From the IMG/VR virus record IMGVR_UViG_3300044998_000078, positions 1-27,504 of that record: a stretch of 27,504 nt of DNA. One strand, written 5' to 3'. The stretch's first letter is position 1; the number at the start of each line of letters is the position of its first letter. Below are positions 5,091 to 11,273 of the stretch, piece by piece. Made by a program: the position numbers and the translations under genes. The DNA comes from a virus. Below the pieces are notes generated by a model. The model was given only the letters and a program-made list of their open reading frames with translations. It was not told the DNA's origin and ran no database searches.

Positions 5091-7523
5091 ATGTCCAACC
5101 TCTACACCCTTCAGGAAGAGCTGGAGTACGAAGCCGTCGTGCTGGGCCGCATGCGGTACGAGGAAGCGCTGCGTGATGGCGACCTCGCTGAGTCGCTGCC
5201 GGGTCGGTGGCAGGCGCGCGAGGGCATGGCCGCCCTCGCCAAGGCCATCGAGCAGTTCGTCGAGGAGGCGTCCGCGCCGGTGGCCGGCCGCAAGCACAGC
5301 GCCCTGCCCTACCTGCTGCATGTCCTGCCCGAGCAGGCCGCCTACATCACGATCAACCACGCCCTGAACGGCGCCCAGCAGCGGCGCCGCGCCGGCAACG
5401 TGGCCGTGGTCATCGGGTCTGCCATCGAGGACCACATCAACCTCACGGCGCTGGGCAAGAACGCCCCCGGCCTGTACCGGAAGGTGATGGACCAACTGAA
5501 GAACACCCAGCACGCCCGCCACCGCACCGGCGTGCTGCGCCACGTCGTGAAGAAGTACCCGGTGGGTAGCCTGTCGTGGTCGGACGCGTCGAAGCTGTCG
5601 CTGGGCATGAAGCTGATCGAGCTGTTCGAGCAGACGTGCGGGGTGATCGAGCTGCATCGGGGGGTCGAGAGCCGGAACAACACCCCCGTGCGCATCCAGT
5701 TCACCGACGAGGCCGAGGCGTGGTTCAAGGACGCCCATGAGCGGGCGTCAACGTGGCGCCCGGTTCACCTGCCGATGGTGTGCCCGCCCCGCCGCGTGTA
5801 CGCCCCGCACCACAGCCCCTACCTGACCCGCGCGATCCGCGCGCGGCTGGTCCACGAGCACGTCAAGGGGTCGATGGACGACGACTCGCGCCGGGACATG
5901 CCGGCCGTCTACGCCGCCATCAACACGATCAGCGCCACCCCGTGGCGGGTGTCAAAGGCCGTGCTGGGTGTGGTCGAGCAGGCCCGCGCTGCCGGCCCAC
6001 GATACGAGCGGCTGTTCGCTGAGGAGGATGTCCCGCTGCCGGTGCGCCCCGCGCACATCCCGCTGGACGTGCCGGTCGACAAGCTGCCTCTCGAGCAGCG
6101 CGAAGAGCTGGCGGCATGGCGCCGCGAGGCGTCGCTCGCGCACGGCGAGAACGCCCGCCGGCGGTCCCGCCGCATCGGCGTGGGACAGAAGCTGTGGGTG
6201 GCCGAGAAGTTCAAGGACTTCGAGGCGATCTACTTCCCGCACTACGTCGACTTCCGGGGGCGCGCATACCCGTACGCCAGTTACCTCAACCCGCAGGCGG
6301 ACGATCTCGGTCGGGCGCTGCTGGAGTTTGCGCACGGGCGCCCGCTGGGCGAGCGTGGCTGGCTCTGGCTGCAGGTTCACCTCGCCAACCTGTTTGGGAT
6401 CGACAAGGTGGCCTTCGGTGATCGCCTCGAGTGGGTCGAGGCGCACCGTGACCAGCTGCTGGCGTGCGCGCTGGCGCCGCTGGACACGGACCTGTGGCAG
6501 GAGGCCGACTCCCCGTGGTGCGCCCTTGCGGCGTGCATGGAGTACGCCGGCGCGATCCTGTCGGGTGACCCGGCGAGCTACGTCAGCCACCTGCCGATTG
6601 CCATGGATGGCTCGTGCTCGGGCCTGCAGCACTACAGCGCCATGCTGCGCGACCCCGTCGGGGGCGCCGCAGTGAACCTTGTTCCGGCCGACAAGCCGGC
6701 GGACATCTACTCCGAAGTGGCGCGCCGCGCGCAGGCCATGGTCGACGCTTCCACCGACGCAGATGCCGAGTGCTGGAAGGGCGGCAAGGTGGTCCGCAAG
6801 ATCGCCAAGCAGCCCACGATGACGCTGTGCTACAGCGCCACCGTGTTCGGCATGCGGGACCAGATTCGCCACGCCGTCGAAGGGCTGGGCGGTCGCAACT
6901 ACCTCGGCGGTGCCGAGCTGCGGCCGGCCTGCGCGTACATGGCGCAGACGATCTGGAACGCCATCGGCTCGACCGTGGTGGCTGCGAAGGACGCGATGGC
7001 GTTCCTGAAGCAGTTGGCTGCGCTGGCTTCTCAGGCAGAGCTGCCGATCATCTGGCGTGCCCCGTCGGGGTTCACCGTGGTGCAGGGGTACACCGAGCCG
7101 GTGTCCCGCCCCATCAAGGTGTTCTACAAGGGCCAGCGGCTGGAGCTGAGGATCACCGAAGACGGTACCAAGATCGACCGCCGCAAGCAGGCGGCCGGCG
7201 TGGCGCCCAACTTCGTCCACTCGCTAGACGCAGCGCACCTGATGGCGACCGTCAACATCGGGCGTGCTGCCGGGATCGAGGCGTGGGCCTGTATCCACGA
7301 CAGCTTCGGCGTTCACGCCGCTGATGTCGACGACCTGCACGACTACATCCGCGATGCGTTCGTCCAGCAGTACTCGCGGGACGTGCTCGCGGACCTGCGT
7401 TCGCAGATTGAGGAGCAGCTGACCGCGACGGCGCCGGAGCTTGTGAAGGAGCTGCCGCCGGTGCCGGCGAGGGGCACGCTCGACCTCGAGGCGGTGCGCC
7501 AGTCGGACTACTTCTTTGCTTGA
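5091..7523 (+). CDS. T7-type single-subunit DNA-directed RNA polymerase (T7 gp1-like)
   Basis: An 810-residue polymerase (T7: 883) that would transcribe the middle and late phage genes. The palm motif DGSCSGLQH carries Asp506 (T7 Asp537). The O-helix segment has Lys573 (T7 Lys631) and Tyr581 (T7 Tyr639). HDSFG contains His736 and Asp737 (T7 His811 and Asp812). The C-terminus ends in YFFA, recalling the FAFA foot of T7. The residue after Tyr581 is Ser where T7 has Gly640. The specificity-loop region, between GFTVVQGYTEP and RRKQAAGVAPNFVHSLD, differs from T7, as expected for different promoters. The ATG at 5091 has a ggaga site. Two near-identical 19-bp elements flank the gene and its small neighbour and are the best candidate promoters. 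Confidence 0.98.
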   Translation: MSNLYTLQEELEYEAVVLGRMRYEEALRDGDLAESLPGRWQAREGMAALAKAIEQFVEEASAPVAGRKHSALPYLLHVLPEQAAYITINHALNGAQQRRRAGNVAVVIGSAIEDHINLTALGKNAPGLYRKVMDQLKNTQHARHRTGVLRHVVKKYPVGSLSWSDASKLSLGMKLIELFEQTCGVIELHRGVESRNNTPVRIQFTDEAEAWFKDAHERASTWRPVHLPMVCPPRRVYAPHHSPYLTRAIRARLVHEHVKGSMDDDSRRDMPAVYAAINTISATPWRVSKAVLGVVEQARAAGPRYERLFAEEDVPLPVRPAHIPLDVPVDKLPLEQREELAAWRREASLAHGENARRRSRRIGVGQKLWVAEKFKDFEAIYFPHYVDFRGRAYPYASYLNPQADDLGRALLEFAHGRPLGERGWLWLQVHLANLFGIDKVAFGDRLEWVEAHRDQLLACALAPLDTDLWQEADSPWCALAACMEYAGAILSGDPASYVSHLPIAMDGSCSGLQHYSAMLRDPVGGAAVNLVPADKPADIYSEVARRAQAMVDASTDADAECWKGGKVVRKIAKQPTMTLCYSATVFGMRDQIRHAVEGLGGRNYLGGAELRPACAYMAQTIWNAIGSTVVAAKDAMAFLKQLAALASQAELPIIWRAPSGFTVVQGYTEPVSRPIKVFYKGQRLELRITEDGTKIDRRKQAAGVAPNFVHSLDAAHLMATVNIGRAAGIEAWACIHDSFGVHAADVDDLHDYIRDAFVQQYSRDVLADLRSQIEEQLTATAPELVKELPPVPARGTLDLEAVRQSDYFFA

Positions 7524-7539
7524 GTATTTTTACTCGGAG
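7522..7539 (+). other. Small hairpins overlapping the RNA polymerase stop codon
   Basis: GAGTA (7522-7526) pairs with TACTC (7531-7535) around TTTT. Alternatively ACTC can pair with GAGT at 7532-7540, which would cover the ggag ribosome site of the next gene. The stems are short, so a processing site or translational switch is only a possibility. Confidence 0.25.
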
Positions 7540-7546
7540 TTGCCCA

Positions 7547-7762
7547 ATGCCTGAACTACTGAACGGACGCCTTGCCACGCCCATCGTGCGCGCCCACGAG
7601 CGCTTGCAGGCGCAGCGCCACGCCGACCGGATGGCACGGGGGTGCGTCGTCTGCGGCGCCGCCACCCCCGGCCGGGTGTGCCCGGACTGCTACGTGTGCC
7701 GTGCGTGCTCCGCCGAGCGGGGCATGCACTGCACCGAGTGCAAGCCGCCAGCCCGCCGGTGA
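7547..7762 (+). CDS. Small zinc-ribbon protein
   Basis: A 71-residue protein whose C-terminal half contains four CxxC pairs (CVVCG, CPDC, CRAC and HCTEC). That is enough ligands for two zinc sites, as in small treble-clef or double zinc-ribbon proteins. The N-terminal half is a basic helix. The ATG at 7547 has a cggag site. It lies between the RNA polymerase gene and the second promoter-like element. A nucleic-acid or polymerase-binding role is possible but not shown. Confidence 0.72.
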   Translation: MPELLNGRLATPIVRAHERLQAQRHADRMARGCVVCGAATPGRVCPDCYVCRACSAERGMHCTECKPPARR

Positions 7763-7780
7763 TTGGACGTGCCCTTACAC
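7762..7780 (+). promoter_or_regulatory. Candidate phage RNA polymerase promoter, copy 2
   Basis: The sequence attggacgtgcccttacac matches copy 1 at 18 of 19 positions. It begins at the last base of the zinc-ribbon gene and is followed by a non-coding A- and C-rich leader up to the gene at 7831. In T7 the first phage promoters also follow gene 1, so this is the natural start of middle transcription. The conservation is seen directly; the function is inferred. Confidence 0.6.
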
Positions 7781-7830
7781 ACGCACACAAAAACACCCAC
7801 CCACCCATTCCAGTCCACGAGGAGGAACCC

Positions 7831-8139
7831 ATGCGCGGACTTCTTTCCCGCGACCAGATCGCGGACCAGGTCAGCCTGTTCAATGACGCCAGCAAGCTGC
7901 GCGTGCCGGCCTTCGCCGTCATCGACCGCCTGCAGATGACTGCAGAGCACTACACCCCCGGCGAGCAGATCATCGGCACCGCCGTTGCACTGATCGCCAT
8001 GTGCCAGTCGGCCAACGTGAACCTGCAGGACGTGCTGACGAAGGCGTCGCGCGCCCTGTCGGACACCGAAGGTCCGTACTCAACGCACATGCGGGCCATC
8101 CGCGACTACGCCGCCAACGAGCTGCGGGGTCGGCCGTGA
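7831..8139 (+). CDS. Small middle-region protein, unknown
   Basis: A 102-residue, mostly helical protein (RGLLSRDQIADQVSLFNDA at the start, ending in a DYAANEL helix). A strong gaggagga site precedes the ATG, and the promoter-like element at 7762 is 50 bases upstream. It would thus be the first gene of the middle transcript. It resembles small phage proteins without known function. It overlaps the next small gene by 4 bases. Confidence 0.78.
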   Translation: MRGLLSRDQIADQVSLFNDASKLRVPAFAVIDRLQMTAEHYTPGEQIIGTAVALIAMCQSANVNLQDVLTKASRALSDTEGPYSTHMRAIRDYAANELRGRP

Positions 8140-8234
8140 AGGCCCGCACCGTGTGGCACCGGGGTGCCCGAGTGAACCCCGCCAACAAGCCCAGCAAGCC
8201 CGCCAAGGCGCCACCGAAGGAGAAGCGCAAGTGA
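8136..8234 (+). CDS. Very small basic protein, GTG start
   Basis: A 32-residue, Lys-, Pro- and Ala-rich peptide starting at the GTG of a GTGA overlap and ending in another GTGA overlap with the next gene. Such chained overlaps support translation, but the peptide is short and low in complexity and no family is recognised. Confidence 0.42.
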   Translation: MKARTVWHRGARVNPANKPSKPAKAPPKEKRK

Positions 8235-8455
8235 CCCTCGATCCCAACCTGCGGCGCCAGCGCTCCGAGCGGGCGGCCACGATCCGCCACCTGAACGGCA
8301 TCGCGATGGCGGCCCAGAAGCTGGGCCGCTTCGACGAGTGCGCCCGCGCAATCGTGTTGGCGCAGCGCATCGACCGGCTGCGGCGCAACCCACGGCTGAC
8401 CGGCCGGGGGAAGCATTCCATCTACCTTCAGATCATGCGGGAGGCCGCGAAATGA
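8231..8455 (+). CDS. Small helical protein, GTG start, unknown
   Basis: A 74-residue basic protein starting with GTG, preceded by an aaggagaag site. It begins TLDPNLRRQRSERAATIRHLNG and then has helix-turn-helix-like repeats of about 30 residues, perhaps one TPR-like hairpin (AAQKLGRFDECARAIVLAQR). It overlaps its neighbours by 4 bases at both ends. Function unknown. Confidence 0.65.
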   Translation: MTLDPNLRRQRSERAATIRHLNGIAMAAQKLGRFDECARAIVLAQRIDRLRRNPRLTGRGKHSIYLQIMREAAK

Positions 8456-8610
8456 TTCATCTGCTGTTCCGTGCCAAGACCGAGCGAGACACCCTCGGCT
8501 ACATCGAGGATGCCACCTTGACGTCCCTCATCAACGCTGGCTATACTCTGGCTGAGATCGAGCGATCCCTTGCACTCATGGAGAACCTCTATGCCGAACG
8601 TAACCGCTGA
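8452..8610 (+). CDS. Small protein, unknown
   Basis: A 52-residue protein in an ATGA overlap with the previous gene, with a gggagg site upstream. It has an acidic helical C-terminus (LAEIERSLALMENLYAE). Its last 20 bases overlap the next gene. No family is recognised. Confidence 0.6.
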   Translation: MIHLLFRAKTERDTLGYIEDATLTSLINAGYTLAEIERSLALMENLYAERNR

Positions 8611-8836
8611 GACAGAAACCGTCGAGAAGAAGACCGTGTCGATCACGCTCAATGGGGAAGAGGCCAACCTGCTTGCCTCGATTCTCGAGCAGGCAGTTCT
8701 GTGGGACGATGACCCGGTCGGCTCGCTAGCACAAGACCTCGCCTGCCAGATTCGTCGGCTCGGGGTGAGGGGAGACCGCGCGGTCTTCTATTACGACACG
8801 AGCAAGGGCTTGTTCCAGGCGGAGGTGGTCGAATGA
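8591..8836 (+). CDS. Small acidic protein, unknown
   Basis: An 81-residue protein. The ATG at 8591 is preferred over the TTG at 8570 because a ggag site lies 6 bases before it. After a Thr/Glu-rich N-terminus it has a strand and a helix (SITLNGEEANLLASILEQA). It ends in an ATGA overlap with the next gene. Unknown function. Confidence 0.68.
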   Translation: MPNVTAETETVEKKTVSITLNGEEANLLASILEQAVLWDDDPVGSLAQDLACQIRRLGVRGDRAVFYYDTSKGLFQAEVVE

Positions 8837-9192
8837 GCGTCGCCACCATGAACCCACCTCTCAAGCTGCCGAAGGGCTGCCGTAAACTGATCTTCGTGAG
8901 CCGCCGCGCCATCGAGGAGAACCGCGCACGGCGCGCCGCCGGCGAGCGGGCCAACTTTGCCCCCGTCTGGTGCATCTTCGTCTTCGACGATTCGACCAAC
9001 ACCTACTCGTTCTACGCTGGTCACTCGTGGCGCGCGAAGGAAGTCTACCCCGTCGTCGGGGAGCGGCCGCGCTGGATGCCGACGGTGCGCCCGGATGATC
9101 CGCGTGAGCCGATTCACGACCTGTCAGCGTGGGTGGAGACGACCGGCGAGCTGACCGTCTTCGATGCTGATGCAACCAATTCACTGGAGTAA
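8833..9192 (+). CDS. Middle-region protein, unknown
   Basis: A 119-residue protein of mixed strand and helix content. The central segment FAPVWCIFVFDDSTNTYSFY looks like a beta hairpin. A glycine-poor, proline-rich stretch and the acidic tail DADATNSLE follow. It sits directly before the ssDNA-binding protein gene with a 3-base gap, so a replication-linked role is possible. No family is recognised. Confidence 0.72.
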   Translation: MSVATMNPPLKLPKGCRKLIFVSRRAIEENRARRAAGERANFAPVWCIFVFDDSTNTYSFYAGHSWRAKEVYPVVGERPRWMPTVRPDDPREPIHDLSAWVETTGELTVFDADATNSLE

Positions 9193-9195
9193 CCG

Positions 9196-9867
9196 ATGAG
9201 CACGTTCAAGAAGTACCCGAAGTTTCTGACCCCGCGCGGCGTCGCGATCTTCCCGAAGCTGCACGCCCCCGATACCAAGTGGAAGAAGGAGGGCGAGTAC
9301 ACCGTCAAGCTGCGCCTCGATCCGGAGGCCCCTGGCGTGGGCGAGTTCCGCGCCCAGCTCGAGGCCGAGCTGGCGAAGTTCGTTGAGGAGAAGTCGCGCG
9401 AGCTGCCCCCAGCCAAGCGCAAGACCCTCAAGCAGCGCCCGGTGTTTCAGACGGAGCTGAACGACGAGGGCGAGGAGACCGGCTTTGTCATCATCAAGGC
9501 CAGCATGCGCGCCTCTGGCGTGTCGAAGAAGGACGGCCTGCCGTGGACGCGCAAGCCCAGCATCTTCGACGCCAAGGGCAACAAGCTCAGCAACGTGCCC
9601 CGCATCGGCGGCGGTTCGGAGTTGAAGCTGGCCGGCGAGATCGGCACCTACTACAACCCGAAGGACAACGAGGCCGGCGTCACGCTGTACCTCAGCGCCG
9701 CGCAGGTGCTCGTGCTTCGCGAGTTTGGTTCCGGGAGCAGCGCCTCCGACTACGGCTTCGGCACGGAGGAAGGCTTCGCTGCCGAGGAGAGCGGGGAGAC
9801 GTTCGGCGGCGAAGGCGCGGCCACCACGGGTGGCGACGATGCCGCCGTGTCGGGCGATGACTTCTGA
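9196..9867 (+). CDS. Single-stranded DNA-binding protein (T7 gp2.5-like, DUF2815)
   Basis: A 223-residue protein (T7 gp2.5: 232). It begins with a strand-rich OB-fold region (FLTPRGVAIFPKLHAPDTKW and EYTVKLRLDP), continues with the LAGEIGTYYNP and AGVTLYLSAAQVLVL strands, and ends in a Gly/Asp/Glu-rich tail terminating in DDF. In T7 an acidic tail ending in Phe docks on DNA polymerase and helicase, and the same tail type is seen here. It coats ssDNA and organises the replisome. The ATG is 3 bases after the previous stop and the 3-prime end overlaps the nuclease gene by 11 bases. Confidence 0.9.
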   Translation: MSTFKKYPKFLTPRGVAIFPKLHAPDTKWKKEGEYTVKLRLDPEAPGVGEFRAQLEAELAKFVEEKSRELPPAKRKTLKQRPVFQTELNDEGEETGFVIIKASMRASGVSKKDGLPWTRKPSIFDAKGNKLSNVPRIGGGSELKLAGEIGTYYNPKDNEAGVTLYLSAAQVLVLREFGSGSSASDYGFGTEEGFAAEESGETFGGEGAATTGGDDAAVSGDDF

Positions 9868-10267
9868 CCCGCTGGCCTGCGGGCTTCTCGCGCTGGAGCC
9901 AATGCCCTGCCCCCGGCCGCGCATCGTGGTCCGGGGGCGGTTCCCGTCGGCCTACTACCCAGCGACCTACACCCGCTGGAAGGAGGCCGCACGGGGTGCG
10001 CTACAGACGCTAGGCTGCCAAGGGCCGAAGCCCCTCACAGGCCAGCTCGTGCTCGACGCCCTCTTCGCTGTTCGCCGCCCGCGCACGACGAAGCTGGAGT
10101 ACCCCAAGCCAGACGTGGACAACTACCTGAAGTCCCTCATGGACGCCCTCACCGCCGCCGGCGTGTGGGCCGACGACTCGCAGGTGGTTGCCATCGTCGC
10201 CCGCAAGGAGTGGGCCTCGGCCGGAGAGCCGGGATACATCGCATTCAACATCACGAGAGCAACATGA
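9857..10267 (+). CDS. rusA: RusA-type Holliday junction resolvase
   Basis: A 136-residue endonuclease. RusA proteins are dimeric, metal-dependent resolvases that cut four-way DNA junctions. The hallmark KPDVDNYLKSLMDAL (Asp86, Asp88, Lys92, Asp96) and GVWADDSQV (Asp106, Asp107) are intact, and a basic N-terminal strand region precedes them. In T7 this slot, between the ssDNA-binding protein and the lysozyme, holds gene 3 endonuclease I. RusA is therefore a functional replacement by an unrelated fold, presumably for resolving branched DNA before packaging. The ATG overlaps the end of the preceding gene. Confidence 0.92.
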   Translation: MTSDPLACGLLALEPMPCPRPRIVVRGRFPSAYYPATYTRWKEAARGALQTLGCQGPKPLTGQLVLDALFAVRRPRTTKLEYPKPDVDNYLKSLMDALTAAGVWADDSQVVAIVARKEWASAGEPGYIAFNITRAT

Positions 10268-10737
10268 CTACCAAGATCACGCAGGTCGACCATCTCGTCG
10301 TGCACTGCGCTGCCACGCCGCCGAGCATGGACATCGGCGCGAAGGAGATCGACCTCTGGCACCGCCAGCGCGGCTGGAACGGCATCGGCTACCACTTTGT
10401 CATCCGCCGCAACGGCGTGGTCGAGGCCGGCCGCGCCACTGACATCGTCGGCTCGCACGCCGTCGGCTTCAACCTCCGCTCCCTGTCCTTCTGCCTGATC
10501 GGCGGTGTGGACAAGGCCGGCGCCGAGGGCAAGCCGGCGGCCAACTTCACCTCCGAGCAGCTGGCGTCCCTCCGGGACCTGCTCACCGCGTGGCTCAAGG
10601 TGTGGCCGAAGGCCGAGGTCGTCGGCCACCGAGAGCTGCCGTCGCGCCACGCCCGCTTGAAGGCGTGCCCGAGCTTCGACGTGAAGCAGTGGGTGGCCGA
10701 TGGCATGCCCACCGACCCGACCAAGTTGAAGCCCTGA
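10264..10737 (+). CDS. N-acetylmuramoyl-L-alanine amidase (T7 lysozyme gp3.5-like endolysin)
   Basis: A 157-residue zinc amidase (T7 lysozyme: 151) that cuts the amide bond between muramic acid and L-alanine in peptidoglycan. Zinc ligands His14, His122 and Cys135 and the catalytic Tyr43 and Lys133 match T7 His17, His122, Cys130, Tyr46 and Lys128. GHREL and ACPSFDV are classic amidase_2 motifs. It has no signal peptide, so release would need a holin; the candidate is at 16085. In T7 this protein also binds and inhibits the RNA polymerase; whether that holds here cannot be read from sequence. It starts in an ATGA overlap with rusA. Confidence 0.96.
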   Translation: MTTKITQVDHLVVHCAATPPSMDIGAKEIDLWHRQRGWNGIGYHFVIRRNGVVEAGRATDIVGSHAVGFNLRSLSFCLIGGVDKAGAEGKPAANFTSEQLASLRDLLTAWLKVWPKAEVVGHRELPSRHARLKACPSFDVKQWVADGMPTDPTKLKP

Positions 10738-10762
10738 ACCAACCAGTCCTGAGGAGGACACC

Positions 10763-11038
10763 ATGAAGAAGACGCAGAACCAGTTCGTGCTCGACCACCT
10801 GCTCGACCATGGCTACATGACCGACGCCATCGCGCAGAACTACCGCATCCGCCGCCTCGCGGCGCGCATCGCGGAGCTGCGGGCCGGCATCGGCTCGTAC
10901 TCGGGTCGCCCTCTCGACATCGAGACCGAGCTGCGGACTGACGAGATGGGGCAGCGGTACGCCTACTATCGGATGCGGATTGAAGACCGCATCTACGAGT
11001 CGGATTGCCGCGACCACTCCCCGCGCCGCGCCGCCTGA
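10763..11038 (+). CDS. Small winged-helix-like protein
   Basis: A 91-residue protein with a strong gaggagg site. The N-terminal part (NQFVLDHLLDHGYMTDAIA followed by IRRLAARIAELRAG) has the spacing of a helix-turn-helix with a recognition helix. The rest (a YAYYRM strand and a polar tail) could be a wing. Similar small helix-turn-helix proteins follow the lysozyme gene in other phages. DNA binding is likely, the target unknown. A Rho-independent terminator follows immediately. Confidence 0.78.
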   Translation: MKKTQNQFVLDHLLDHGYMTDAIAQNYRIRRLAARIAELRAGIGSYSGRPLDIETELRTDEMGQRYAYYRMRIEDRIYESDCRDHSPRRAA

Positions 11039-11060
11039 GCCGCGCCATCGCGGCACCCGA

Positions 11061-11092
11061 GGCCCCCCTAACCGGGGGCCTTTCTTTTTCTT
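11061..11092 (+). terminator. Rho-independent terminator
   Basis: GGCCCCC (11061-11067) pairs with GGGGGCC (11074-11080) around a 6-base loop, directly followed by tttctttttctt. It ends the transcript after the winged-helix gene and lies just before the tRNA-like segment and the primase gene. Confidence 0.88.
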
Positions 11093-11258
11093 GGGGGAGT
11101 GAGCGATGGACGCTCACCGCGCGTAGGTGCGCGGGAAGGGTACGCACAGCGGTAATTGCAGCCGGACGCTTGACGGCAGCCGCCCCTGCAGGGCACGGGC
11201 GCCTACACAGCGTCGCAGGCTCCCCTTCGCGGTGGTTCGATTCCACCTCCCCCTACCA
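11092..11258 (+). ncRNA. tRNA-like RNA or tRNA 3-prime-end copy with encoded CCA
   Basis: The 3-prime part is a textbook tRNA end. T-stem GGTGG (11231-11235) and CCACC (11243-11247) enclose the seven-base loop TTCGATT; then come TCCCCCT, the discriminator A and CCA (11256-11258). Upstream, GGGGGA at 11093-11098 can pair with TCCCCC as an acceptor stem, with a T-T mismatch at the outermost pair. Next are a stem with loop ATGGA (GTGAGCG/CGCTCAC, 11099-11117) and a CCGCG/CGCGG arm (11117-11134), in cloverleaf order. The remaining 96 bases (11135-11230) would be an enormous variable arm closed by GAAGGG/CCCTTC. It could be a degenerate tRNA with an insert, a tmRNA-like RNA, or simply attP carrying a host tRNA 3-prime end. 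A normal tRNA is ruled out by size. Confidence 0.5.
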
Positions 11259-11273
11259 TCTCACGAGGAGCGC

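Noticed and set aside
5028-7780. Antisense reading of the 19-bp element as a - strand promoter (TAAGGG core)
   Set aside because: The reverse strand resembles a T7 start region slightly, but all genes lie on the + strand and the + strand core matches T3-type promoters better; kept only as a caveat.
11127-11273. N-terminal extension of the primase-helicase frame
   Set aside because: The added 49 residues overlap the tRNA-like segment, have no ribosome site, and would precede a start that already fits the zinc-finger domain and has a good site at 11274.
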